NCBI RefSeq assembly: GCF_002159915.1
Contig: NZ_NFJP01000001.1
Location: 62,001 to 126,000 of the forward strand
Direction of reading: 5' to 3'
Origin: Gordonibacter sp. An230
GTDB lineage: Bacteria > Actinomycetota > Coriobacteriia > Coriobacteriales > Eggerthellaceae
Length of the DNA stretch: 64,000 bases
Shown piece after piece: positions 37,151-45,674 of the stretch. The notes beneath the pieces were generated by a model. The model was not told where the DNA came from, did no database searches, and saw only the letters and a list, made by a program, of their open reading frames with translations. Positions within the stretch are counted from its first letter, which is position 1. Every line of letters starts with the position of its first letter. The position numbers were made by a program, and so were the translations under genes.

Positions 37151-38689
37151 ATGATCGAAAAGATATGCATGGTGCTCATTTTCGTGGGCGTGGCGGTGGG
37201 CGTGGGCATCTACTGCCGACGCCACGCCGGCACCGTCGACGGGTTCATCCTGGGCGGGCGCAACATGGGGCCGTGGCTCTCCGCTTTCGCGTTCGGCACG
37301 AGCTACTTCTCCGCCGTCATCTTCGTGGGCTATGCGGGGCAGTTCGGCTGGAAGTACGGCATCGCGGCCACGTGGATCGGCATCGGCAACGCCATCCTGG
37401 GCAGCCTTCTGGCCTGGTGGGTGCTCGGCCCGCGCACGCGCGAGATGACGCACCGCCTGGGCGCGTCCACGATGCCCGAGTTCTTCGGCGCGCGCTTCCA
37501 GTCGAAGGGTTTGCGCATCGCAGCCGCGGCCATCATCTTCGTGTTCCTCATCCCGTACACGGCGAGCGTCTACAACGGCCTGTCGCGGCTGTTCGGCATG
37601 GCGTTCGGCCTGCCGTATGAGTGGTGCGTCATCGGCATGGCGGTTATCACCTGCATCTACGTGGTGCTGGGCGGCTACATGGCCACCGTCATGAACGACT
37701 TCATCCAGGGCATCGTCATGCTGCTGGGCATCGTGGCGGTCATCGTGGCGGTGCTGGTGAACAACGGCGGCTTCACCGAGGCCATCACGTCGCTTTCGCT
37801 CATCCCGGTCGAGGGCAGCGAAATGGCCGGCCCGTTCGTGAGCTTCTTCGGGCCGAACCTGCCCGACCTCATCGGCGTCATCATCCTCACCAGCCTGGGC
37901 ACGTGGGGCCTGCCGCAGATGGTGCAGAAATTCTACGCCATCAAGAGCGGCCCGGCCATCAAGCAGGGTGCCATCATCTCCACGGTGTTCGCCCTGATCG
38001 TGGCGGGCGGCAGCTACTTCCTGGGCGGGTTCGGCCGCCTGTACGGCGGGCAGGTGGAGATGACGGCCGCCGGCACGCCGGTGTACGACTCCATCATCCC
38101 CACCATGCTGTCCACGTTGCCCGACCTGCTCATCGGCATCGTGATCGTGCTGGTGCTGAGCGCGTCCATGTCCACGCTGTCGTCGCTCGTGCTCACGTCG
38201 TCGTCCACGCTCACGCTCGACCTCATCAAGGACAACCTGGTGAAGAACATGAGCGAGAAGAAGCAGCTGTCGTACATGCGCGTGCTCATCGTGGTGTTCA
38301 TCGTCATCTCGGCGGTGCTCGCGCTCGTGCAGTACAACTCGTCCATCACGTTCATCGCGCAGCTCATGTCCATCAGCTGGGGCGCGCTGGCCGGATCGTT
38401 CCTCGGCCCGTTCTTCTGGGGGCTGTTCTCCAAGCGCATCTCGCGCCCGGCCGTGTGGGCCAGCTTCATTGTGGGCGTGGGCCTGACCACGGGCAACATG
38501 ATCGCCGGGTTCGTGGGCACGGCGTTCATCGCCAGCCCCATCAACTGCGGCGCCATCGCCATGGTGCTGTCGCTGATCATCGTGCCGCTGGTAAGCCTGT
38601 TCACGAAGCGCGTGGACTTCGAGGTAGACCCGCCGCGCGTGGAAGGCGCCATCGATCGCGAGTACGAGCAGGAGCTGGAAGCGGAATAG
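37151..38689 (+). CDS. Sodium:solute symporter family transporter
   Basis: The 512-residue integral membrane protein belongs to the SSS (SLC5-like) family: about 13 hydrophobic helices, FILGGRNMGPWLSAFAFGTSYFSA near the N-terminus, and GYMATVMNDFIQG in TM5-6, the typical sodium-site neighbourhood. The charged C-terminal tail ends in EYEQELEAE. The substrate cannot be told from sequence; the family carries proline, pantothenate, sugars or organic acids. No strong ribosome-binding site is seen (TAGGGAA only). The gene stands alone between long spacers, 120 bp after a parS site. Confidence 0.9.
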   Translation: MIEKICMVLIFVGVAVGVGIYCRRHAGTVDGFILGGRNMGPWLSAFAFGTSYFSAVIFVGYAGQFGWKYGIAATWIGIGNAILGSLLAWWVLGPRTREMTHRLGASTMPEFFGARFQSKGLRIAAAAIIFVFLIPYTASVYNGLSRLFGMAFGLPYEWCVIGMAVITCIYVVLGGYMATVMNDFIQGIVMLLGIVAVIVAVLVNNGGFTEAITSLSLIPVEGSEMAGPFVSFFGPNLPDLIGVIILTSLGTWGLPQMVQKFYAIKSGPAIKQGAIISTVFALIVAGGSYFLGGFGRLYGGQVEMTAAGTPVYDSIIPTMLSTLPDLLIGIVIVLVLSASMSTLSSLVLTSSSTLTLDLIKDNLVKNMSEKKQLSYMRVLIVVFIVISAVLALVQYNSSITFIAQLMSISWGALAGSFLGPFFWGLFSKRISRPAVWASFIVGVGLTTGNMIAGFVGTAFIASPINCGAIAMVLSLIIVPLVSLFTKRVDFEVDPPRVEGAIDREYEQELEAE

Positions 38690-39457
38690 GGTTGCACCGT
38701 TACGCCATGCGAGGGAGGGCGCGCGTATCCAGCGCATGCGGACGTCTCGCTCGCGTGGATCGCATCGTCTGGGCGCATGGCGGGATGGCGCCCGCATGTG
38801 CGGCGCGTGCGGGCGCGTTGTCGTTGTGCGGCATGGCCGAGGCGGCGTGATAGGCGGCATCCGCAATCTCGGAGCGGCTATGTTCGGGGTGAGCGCTCGA
38901 GCATGGCCGCTCCGTGTGCTCATCGAGCAAACGGGTGTTTCACGTGAAACATTGGTTCTTGTGGCCCTCATTCGAAGAAGGTTGAGTCGGACGGAAGGCC
39001 CACCCGCCTAGCCTGCATCTCAGACGAGCTCCGACCGCTTCGCTCGCTTCCCAGGAGTTTCTCACGTGCTCTCCATTTGCTCCGAGGGACCCGCTATGAG
39101 CTCCAGCTGTTTTCGAAGGCCTCCTAATGGGTCGGTGCCCGTTTGATCAGGCGATCCTGTCAAAACCTGCCACTCCCTTTTTCAAAATCTCATTTACTCT
39201 CCGTTTGCTTCGAGGGCCCATTTTGGTTTCCTCGTCCGCATTTTGGAAACGTGATGCGATATGGCAAGCTCTGGAACAGGGAATACGCGGAGGGTGCCTT
39301 CATGGTCTCGATAAGGTTTCGCTTGCTCGCCATTTGCTTTTCGCTGGAAGAACTTGGGTAGCGTTGTGAGAAAAGAACAATTTGGCGACAGCAGTGCAAC
39401 GAACGCTATACTATCGAATGCTCGTGCTGCCCTCCCGTAATCGTCAAAGGTTCTTTC
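38690..39457. other. Spacer with a parS site and a diverged direct repeat
   Basis: parS at 38936-38951. The sequence CTCTCCRTTTGCTYCGAGGG occurs twice (about 39069 and 39196), followed by similar bases. TTGGCG (39382) and TATACT (39407-39412) form a probable promoter for the next gene. Confidence 0.5.
38936..38951. promoter_or_regulatory. parS site
   Basis: Perfect TGTTTCACGTGAAACA, 247 bp after the symporter gene. Confidence 0.85.
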
Positions 39458-40459
39458 ATGCTGCTCACGCTGCTGTCCATATACTTTCCTGCTCTGGTGT
39501 TCGGGTTCCTGTTCGTCAAGAACTACATCAAGGAGCCACGCCAGTTCCGCAACTCCCTGTACTTTTTGCTATTGTGCCTGTTCGGACTGTGGGGGTTGTC
39601 GGTTCAGCTTGATACGCCGTGGCTCGTGCTGCTGGCATTTGCAGCCATCCCCTTTGGCACGGTGGCCTTTGTCGTGTTCCTATTGGCGAACGCCTTTGTG
39701 ATGGTGAGGCGTGAAGGGCTTTCCCTCTCGCATCTGCTCCCGGCTTTTCTTGCGGTTGGCATCATAGCCGCTTGCGTGGGCGTGCCGTTGCTCATGCTGG
39801 TGCCGGCTCCTGGCGTCGTTGTTGCGCTTGCGCTGCTGGTGGTGATGGAGGGGTCGTATCTGGCATTCACGTTCACAGCTTTGCTTCTGTATTCGTGGCT
39901 GTATCGCAGGTTGCCAAAGCGTCGCGATTACGATTACATCGTGGTGCATGGCGCAGGTCTTTCGGGAACAAAACCGACGCCGCTTCTAGCTGGTCGTCTC
40001 GACAAGGGCGTTGAGTTGTGGGAAGCCGATGGCAAACGAGCGGTCATCATCGTCTCGGGCGGCCAAGGACCCGACGAGGAGATCCCTGAATCCACCGCTA
40101 TGAAGGCGTATCTTGTGAACGAGCGCGGCGTGCCCGCCGATGCCGTTATCGAAGAGGATCGCTCCACTACCACAATGGAGAATCTGCGAAACAGCAAGGC
40201 CATCATGGACGCGCGTTCCGGTGCTGGTGCCTATCGCTCTGCTGTGGTGACAAGCGATTTCCACGTGTTCCGCACCGCCGAGTACGCTCATAAGATCGGC
40301 CTTGTCGCCGACGGCGTGGGCAGCAAAACGGCGCGATACTTCCGCCCTTCCGCGTTCATCCGGGAGTTTGCGGCGGTGACCAAAGCTCATCTGTGGCCGA
40401 TCATCCTGATTTTCGTGCTATGGCTTGTGCCGTCAGGGTGCTCACTGCTAGCACGCTGA
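39458..40459 (+). CDS. YdcF/SanA-like (DUF218) membrane protein
   Basis: The 333-residue protein has five or so hydrophobic helices in the first 150 residues, then a DUF218 domain: YDYIVVHGAGLSGTKPTPLLAGRLDKGVELW, IIVSGGQGPDEEIPES, EDRSTTTMENLRNSK and VVTSDFHVFRTAEYA. These motifs are the DUF218 active-site loops. A final hydrophobic helix closes the protein. Family members affect envelope integrity; the reaction is not established. ATG 39458 follows AAAGG. Confidence 0.85.
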   Translation: MLLTLLSIYFPALVFGFLFVKNYIKEPRQFRNSLYFLLLCLFGLWGLSVQLDTPWLVLLAFAAIPFGTVAFVVFLLANAFVMVRREGLSLSHLLPAFLAVGIIAACVGVPLLMLVPAPGVVVALALLVVMEGSYLAFTFTALLLYSWLYRRLPKRRDYDYIVVHGAGLSGTKPTPLLAGRLDKGVELWEADGKRAVIIVSGGQGPDEEIPESTAMKAYLVNERGVPADAVIEEDRSTTTMENLRNSKAIMDARSGAGAYRSAVVTSDFHVFRTAEYAHKIGLVADGVGSKTARYFRPSAFIREFAAVTKAHLWPIILIFVLWLVPSGCSLLAR

Positions 40460-40628
40460 CGCCCCTTTCATCTCGCTGCCCTCTCGCGCAGGCTCCGTGC
40501 GCATTGAAGCGCGCTGTGCGGCGGCTCAGAGACGCGCATCCGTCGAGTGTAGGGGCATGGCTGCAAGCGCGGCCAACGGGGCGGATCGTTGCGGGTGCGG
40601 AGCGAGGCATTCGCTATGGCCCCGCAGG

Positions 40629-40663
40629 AACCGCGCCTTCCGGTATCCATGGAAGGCGCGGTT
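40629..40663. terminator. Hairpin between convergent genes (bidirectional terminator candidate)
   Basis: A 13-bp perfect stem (AACCGCGCCTTCC / GGAAGGCGCGGTT) with a 9-base loop lies between the ends of the DUF218 and cyclo-ligase genes. There is no T tract on either side. Confidence 0.55.
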
Positions 40664-40703
40664 CGAAGCACTCGAGCCATCCGAAATCGCACTCATTTGT
40701 CGT

Positions 40704-41324
40704 TCAGGCACTTATCACGCGGGAAAGTGGGACGTCGTGATGGTCGCGCGGGACGGACCTTACGCGCTGCTCTACGAATGCCACGCCCACAGCAAGCGCG
40801 TCGGGACGTAGCTTGGGCAGCAGACGATCGTAATTGCCACCCCCGTACCCTAAGCGACCACCCATTCTGTCGAACGCCACGAGGGGGACTGCAACGAAGT
40901 CGAGATCGCGCGGTTCTGCAAGCGCGTATCCTGCGCTGTCAAGCTCGTCGGAGGAGAAGCAGCACAGCGGGTGGGAGAGGAAGGCCCTGCGCGCATGCGA
41001 CATTCGCTCGGGCGGCACGCGGAAAAACTCCATGCGTGGCTTCTGCTGGGAGCGGTCGCGCACCATGCAGGGGAAGCAGACCGTCCAACCGCGAGTTTGC
41101 ATGTCGCGCACGAAGGCATCGAGGTTGACTTCGCTGCGCATGGCTGCATATGCTGCAACGAGGGGTGGGCTCTCTGCCGCACCCTTGGCCTCGCATGGGC
41201 AGAAGGCTTTCGCCAGACACGCTAGATCGCGGCAGATCTTCTCGCTTCTGCGTGCGCGCTCTTCCTCGGGGATGGCATCGCGTCGTTCGAGGACCGCCGC
41301 GCGCATGAGTGACTTGTCGTTCAT
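40704..41324 (-). CDS. 5-formyltetrahydrofolate cyclo-ligase family protein
   Basis: The 206-residue protein belongs to the family that converts 5-formyl-THF to 5,10-methenyl-THF with ATP. Signatures: KSLMRAAVLERRDAIPEEER at the N-terminus, and DLDFVAVPLVAFDRMGGRLGYGGGNYDRLLPKL, the conserved ATP/folate region, near the C-terminus. The start at 41324 lies six bases after a TATACT box on the minus strand, so the mRNA appears leaderless. It converges on the DUF218 gene. Confidence 0.93.
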   Translation of the reverse strand: MNDKSLMRAAVLERRDAIPEEERARRSEKICRDLACLAKAFCPCEAKGAAESPPLVAAYAAMRSEVNLDAFVRDMQTRGWTVCFPCMVRDRSQQKPRMEFFRVPPERMSHARRAFLSHPLCCFSSDELDSAGYALAEPRDLDFVAVPLVAFDRMGGRLGYGGGNYDRLLPKLRPDALAVGVAFVEQRVRSVPRDHHDVPLSRVISA

Positions 41325-41340
41325 GGCAAGAGTATACCAC
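41322..41340 (-). promoter_or_regulatory. Leaderless promoter of the cyclo-ligase gene
   Basis: Reading the minus strand, TATACT is followed by CTTGCC and then ATG, leaving no room for a ribosome-binding site. Confidence 0.55.
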
Positions 41341-41881
41341 CGGCCCCTCTGCCGCGAAGGCGTGCCCTTCCTCATCGGATTGGGCGTTCCGTGTGAAGCG
41401 TCAGGCGAAAGGAGGCACGGAGATACCGTTCTCGGTCGAGCAACCTTTGCTGTGCGAGCCCCTTGCGTGTGCGAGCCCCTTGTTTTTGGCTGGACGGCTT
41501 TCCAAGAGGGGCGCTCTCCGCCAAGGTGCTCTCCGCTAAACGGGCGGGCATCTTCGAAAACTTCCACGACAAACTACTTCGGTCGGGCGCGCCGTCTCGT
41601 TTGGCCGATCGATCTTCTTGGGCGCATCTCCTCAGGTGGACATCTTCTGCCAGGTGAGCGACCACCGTCGGGAGCGTTTCCCTCACTCGGTCGGGCGCGC
41701 TTTATCGGTGGTTAGCCCATGTGTGGATTCCTCCGACGAAAGGCTATGCGACCGCCTCGTGGTAAGATCGGGCTTCGAAACGCGGGCCACAGCTTGATGC
41801 CGGGGGCGCCGTACAGCGCCAGATTGCACAAACGTAACCGTTGCAATTCGATTTGACCTGCAAACCTGTCTTTGACCTTGC
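41341..41881. other. Spacer, no gene seen
   Basis: No convincing frame on either strand. Confidence 0.45.
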
Positions 41882-41893
41882 TATAATCGAACT

Positions 41894-41983
41894 ACATTGG
41901 GTACACTCGAACCACCTTGAAACTTCGGCCTCGTTTGCGGGGTTGGAGGAGCAAAACGACGCTGCTGCAGCGTCGTTTTGTTG
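41894..41983 (+). ncRNA. Candidate small RNA or attenuator leader
   Basis: TATAAT at 41882-41887 could start a transcript of about 90 nt that ends at the hairpin AAAACGACGCTG/CAGCGTCGTTTT (41953-41979) followed by a T-rich tail. It lies upstream of the Rrf2 gene. No known RNA family is recognised. Confidence 0.35.
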
Positions 41984-42001
41984 TATCAAGGGAAAAATGA
42001 T

Positions 42002-42019
42002 TTATATACTCATATATAA
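42002..42019. promoter_or_regulatory. Palindromic operator candidate before the Rrf2 gene
   Basis: TTATATACTCATATATAA is an inverted repeat (TTATATA/TATATAA) in an AT-rich promoter region, a likely site for autoregulation. Confidence 0.5.
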
Positions 42020-42073
42020 GTGAAAAAGTCACCGGATAACAGACCGGTGGTGAGACAAAGTAAGGAGACAGCA

Positions 42074-42550
42074 GTGCAACTGAAGGCATCAACCGATTAT
42101 GGTATGCGCACCATCTTGTACTTGGCTGCGCAGGGAACCACCTGCTCGTCGAAGGACATCGCCGAGGACATGTCCATACCGCGCGACTACCTCATCCAGC
42201 TTGCGCAGCTATTGCGCAATGCGGGCATCATCGAAGCGCGCCCGGGCAAGCACGGCGGCTATCGTTTGGCGAAGGAGCCTACCGACATAAGCATACTCGA
42301 GATCATGGACGCGCTCGACGAAGATGCCAAGCAAACCACGCGCGCTCGTCGCAATGCGCGCAAGGACAGCTCCATGGTGCAGGGCGTTAAAGAGGCCTAC
42401 GACCTGATAGGGGAGAGCATGAGCGCGTTTTTGTCCAGCATTACCGTGCAGATGATGCTGGATTGCGTTCGCGACGGGGAGAGCAAGTACGTTTTTCTCT
42501 CCAAGCGTCTCGAGGAAGAGAGCCGACGCCTGGCTGCCAAAGCCGAATAG
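42074..42550 (+). CDS. Rrf2-family transcriptional regulator
   Basis: The 158-residue protein begins with LKASTDYGMRTILYLAAQ and continues CSSKDIAEDMSIPRDYLIQLAQLLRNAGIIEARPGKHGGYRLAK, the Rrf2 winged helix. The loop that carries three cysteines in IscR and NsrR is here Arg/Lys-rich and has none, so an Fe-S cofactor of that kind is not expected. The start is GTG 42074, preceded by AAGGAGA. A weakly conserved C-terminal helix ends in Ala/Lys. The target is unknown; it converges on the NRMT gene. Confidence 0.9.
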   Translation: MQLKASTDYGMRTILYLAAQGTTCSSKDIAEDMSIPRDYLIQLAQLLRNAGIIEARPGKHGGYRLAKEPTDISILEIMDALDEDAKQTTRARRNARKDSSMVQGVKEAYDLIGESMSAFLSSITVQMMLDCVRDGESKYVFLSKRLEEESRRLAAKAE

Positions 42551-42730
42551 CCTCGCTTTGCTGCGTCGACGCCTCGTTGATGCCCGCTCCTTGGCTTCTC
42601 CACCTTCGCGTAGATTTGCCTGGTCCCACTCTGTGCTAATGCAAGGAACGAAAGCGCGCGGACGTGCGAGCGAAGGTGCTCGCCGCTCCGGCGGCGTGCC
42701 GACCGAACGGGCAGTGCACGGCGGGGGTCG

Positions 42731-42773
42731 AGGGTTCGAGCGAGGGCTTTCGCCGCGCCCTCGCTCGAACCCT
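42731..42773. terminator. Long hairpin between the convergent Rrf2 and NRMT genes
   Basis: A 17-bp stem (AGGGTTCGAGCGAGGGC with its complement) overlaps the last base of the NRMT stop codon. It could stop transcription from both sides, although there is no clear T tract. Confidence 0.6.
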
Positions 42774-44266
42774 CATTCGATGCCGAGCACCTGCATGACC
42801 AGCAGGGCCGCCGTCAATACGGTGACGATGCCCACGGTCAGCCAGATGAGCACGCGCGAAACCAATCTCGAACGGTGTCCGCCCATGATGCGCTTGTCCG
42901 CAGCGATGATGGCCATGAATACCAGCAGCACCGGCAGCACGAGGCCGTTCACGAACTGCGCCGTCAGCATGACTCCCATAAGGTCGATGCTCGGCACGAG
43001 CACCACCACGGCCGAAAACGCGATGACGAACGTGAAGATGCTCTTGAAAAGCGGCGCCTCGCGCCATTTGAAGGACACGCCCGCTTCCCAGCCGAACGCC
43101 TCGCAAATGACGAACGCCGTGGTGAGCGGCAGCACGCATGCGGCCAGAAACGACGCAGCGACCAGCCCGATGGCGAACAGCGCTTCGGCATAATGCCCTG
43201 CAAAAGGCGCGAGGGCGCGTGCGGCATCAGCTGCCGATTCGATCTCGATGCCCTGCGGGAACAGCACCGATCCGGTCGTTACGATGATGAACCACGCCAC
43301 AAGGCACGCGGCGATGGTGCCTGCCACCACGTCCACCTTCTGCGAGAAGAAATCCTTCGTCGAGACGCCCTTCTCGACCACGTTGCTTTGGTTGAAGAAC
43401 ATCATCCAAGGTGCGATGGTGGTTCCGATCATTGCTATGACCAGGGATATGAAGCTCGTCTCGCCGATGACGCGCGGTAAGACAGTGTGCTCGAGCGCAG
43501 CGTTCCAATCGGGCTGCGCCATGAACGCCGCCACCACGTACGTCACGAACACGAGCGACAGCGCCAAGAACACCTTCTCCGCCCTCTTGTAGCTGCCTCC
43601 CACGATGAGCAGCCACACGGCCACGGCGGCGACGGGTACGGAAAGGTACTTCGACACACCGAACATCTCCATTCCGCTTGCGATGCCCGCGAATTCCGAG
43701 AACGTGGTGGCTACGTTGCCGATGAGCAGCGCGAGCATGGCCAATGCTGTGAGCCGGATGCCGAAGCGTTCGCGGATGAGCGCGGCGAATCCTTTGCCGG
43801 TGACCGCGCCCATGCGCGCAGCGGTCATCTGCACAACGACGAGCAGCACGCACATAATGGGGATGACCCACAGCGTGGCGTAACCGAACTCCGCTCCCAC
43901 GGTGGAGTACGTGGAGATGCCGCCGGCGTCGTTTCCGGCCATGGCGGTGACCACGCCGGGGCCGAGCGCTGCCAGAACAAGCCAGAGCTTGCTCGGACCC
44001 TTCTTCGGCGCAGCTTCGAGCGTGCCTGTCTCGGTGCCCTCTTCGCACGTTTTGCGGCGCACCTTATCCTCGCTCGCTTCGCTTCCGTTGCGCACGATGC
44101 GCGCGTCTTTTCCGTTTTCGTCCGAGCCGCGTGCGTTCGAGAAAACTGGGGAAGCGGCGTCGTGCGAGGGGCTTGTCCCGCGTTTCGCGTTCTCGATGCG
44201 TCCTGTTTGGAATGTGCCCCACTCGCGTTGGGCGCTGTTGTGTCCGATGCGGTTCTTGGTCGTCAT
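42773..44266 (-). CDS. NRAMP-related magnesium transporter (NRMT type)
   Basis: The 497-residue protein has about 11 hydrophobic helices after a charged, low-complexity N-terminus of about 90 residues. It is related to NRAMP metal transporters (LGPGVVTAMAGNDAGGISTYS in TM1), but the DPGN motif of TM1 reads DAGG and the MPH motif of TM6 reads APW, so the metal-binding methionine is lost. These changes match the NRMT branch, for which an Eggerthella lenta member has been described as a magnesium transporter. The start at 44266 follows TTGGAGG; the preceding gene ends three bases upstream, so the two are co-translated. Confidence 0.88.
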   Translation of the reverse strand: MTTKNRIGHNSAQREWGTFQTGRIENAKRGTSPSHDAASPVFSNARGSDENGKDARIVRNGSEASEDKVRRKTCEEGTETGTLEAAPKKGPSKLWLVLAALGPGVVTAMAGNDAGGISTYSTVGAEFGYATLWVIPIMCVLLVVVQMTAARMGAVTGKGFAALIRERFGIRLTALAMLALLIGNVATTFSEFAGIASGMEMFGVSKYLSVPVAAVAVWLLIVGGSYKRAEKVFLALSLVFVTYVVAAFMAQPDWNAALEHTVLPRVIGETSFISLVIAMIGTTIAPWMMFFNQSNVVEKGVSTKDFFSQKVDVVAGTIAACLVAWFIIVTTGSVLFPQGIEIESAADAARALAPFAGHYAEALFAIGLVAASFLAACVLPLTTAFVICEAFGWEAGVSFKWREAPLFKSIFTFVIAFSAVVVLVPSIDLMGVMLTAQFVNGLVLPVLLVFMAIIAADKRIMGGHRSRLVSRVLIWLTVGIVTVLTAALLVMQVLGIE

Positions 44267-44268
44267 GG

Positions 44269-45621
44269 CTACCTCCAAGAATAGCCGATGATCTGGAACA
44301 ACGCGAGTGTGTACAGCGCGAGGAACAGCACGGCCGCCACGGCAATGCCCACGCCCTTGAGCACGTTGCGCTTCGTCTTGTCGCCGCTCACGTCCTCTTC
44401 GATGGCGTCCCAGGCGTCGTCGACGGTGACGATGCCCAGCATCATGTTGTGCTCGTCAACCACGGGCATGGCGGGAAGGTCGTACTTGAAGATGTCGGCT
44501 GCCACGTCCTCTTCCGTCTCGTCCGGCGGCACGGATATCACGTCGTCGAACATGACAGCGCTCACGCGTGTGGAGTCATCGGTGAGCACGAGGGTGCGCA
44601 GGCTCAGCACGCCCACGAACTCGTCGTATTCATTGAGCACGTACACGTAGTGCACGGTGGGATGGTCTTCGGGCAGCTCGCGCAGCACCTCGATCGTTTC
44701 GCCCACGGTGTCGTCGTCGTGCACGGCTACGAACTGCGTGGTCATCATGCCACCGGCCGTGCCGTCCTTGTAGCCTAGAAGGCGTCGAATCTCGGTGGCG
44801 TCCTCCATGCCCATGAGGCGCAAGAGCGTCTCCGCCTTTTCATAGGACAGGTCGCGCACGATATCGGCGGCGTCGTCGGGATCCATGTTGCCCAGAAGGC
44901 CTGCCGCGCGCTTGGTGTCGAGGTTCTCGATGAAGTCGGCCTGGTACTCGTCTTCCATCTCGGATATTGCCTCGGTGGCTTGCGCGTCGTCGAGGTGCTG
45001 GAAGACGTTGGCACGCTGCTGAGGGTCGAGCTGCTCTAGGATGTCTGCCACGTCGGCAGGGTGCAACTCGTCGAGGCGCTTGTGCGTGACCGACAGCTGC
45101 ACTTCGGACAGGTCGCGGTCGAGCAGGTCCATGTAGTTCCAAGCGATGATCTGCTCGTCGATCTTCTTGCCGAACGCGCGCGCCACGGCCACAACGGCGC
45201 GCTCGAGCCATGGGGCCAATCCGCGCAAGATGCCGCGCGTGCCCACCTCCGCGCCCAAAAGGCGCAGTTGCGAGCCGGACACGGACAGCTTGAGATCGTT
45301 CACGCGCACAACCTTCATACCCTGGGTGTCCACGATCTGGCGGTTCATCAGGTCGCGGGCGAGCAGCACCTCGTCGGGCTGCAAATAGCTGAAGCGGATG
45401 TCGTGCGCGGGAACGCCGAGGGTGATGCCGTTCTCGTCGAACCCCTCGACGTACTTGCGCCAGGAGATCATGAACGGCACTTTGCCCGGCCCTTGGAAGG
45501 CCAGGCTTGTGATGCGGGGAAATACCTCGCCGGTGGATATCGCCAAATCGGAGATCGTGCCGATCTTCTCGCCCGTGGCATCCACGACAGGCTTTCCCGT
45601 CATTTGAGAAAGATAAAGCAT
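44269..45621 (-). CDS. PRC-barrel/MgtE-N/CBS protein, probable magnesium-sensing partner of NRMT
   Basis: The 450-residue protein combines two N-terminal PRC-like barrels (about 1-140; MLYLSQMTGKPVVDATGEKIG), an MgtE N-domain superhelix (about 165-290; LHPADVADILEQLDPQQR), two CBS domains (about 300-415) and one C-terminal membrane helix. The transport channel of MgtE is missing. In MgtE these cytoplasmic domains sense magnesium and gate the pore. Here the module stands alone directly before the NRMT gene and may control or anchor it. The RBS AAGGGA is buried in a hairpin at 45630-45674. Confidence 0.87.
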   Translation of the reverse strand: MLYLSQMTGKPVVDATGEKIGTISDLAISTGEVFPRITSLAFQGPGKVPFMISWRKYVEGFDENGITLGVPAHDIRFSYLQPDEVLLARDLMNRQIVDTQGMKVVRVNDLKLSVSGSQLRLLGAEVGTRGILRGLAPWLERAVVAVARAFGKKIDEQIIAWNYMDLLDRDLSEVQLSVTHKRLDELHPADVADILEQLDPQQRANVFQHLDDAQATEAISEMEDEYQADFIENLDTKRAAGLLGNMDPDDAADIVRDLSYEKAETLLRLMGMEDATEIRRLLGYKDGTAGGMMTTQFVAVHDDDTVGETIEVLRELPEDHPTVHYVYVLNEYDEFVGVLSLRTLVLTDDSTRVSAVMFDDVISVPPDETEEDVAADIFKYDLPAMPVVDEHNMMLGIVTVDDAWDAIEEDVSGDKTKRNVLKGVGIAVAAVLFLALYTLALFQIIGYSWR

Positions 45622-45629
45622 GATGATGT

Positions 45630-45674
45630 CCCTTGCTGTGCGGAGCAGCCGCCCTCCGGCGGCCACAGCAAGGG
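45630..45674 (-). promoter_or_regulatory. RBS-sequestering hairpin of the magnesium operon
   Basis: On the transcript, CCCTTGCTGTG pairs over 11 bp with CACAGCAAGGG, with an inner stem GCCGCC/GGCGGC. The 3' arm contains the AAGGG ribosome-binding site of the PRC/MgtE-N gene. It could switch translation; no known magnesium riboswitch sequence was recognised upstream. Confidence 0.55.

Noticed and set aside
37145-38971. 608-codon minus-strand frame opposite the symporter
   Set aside because: His/Arg/Asp-rich shadow of the real membrane protein on the other strand.
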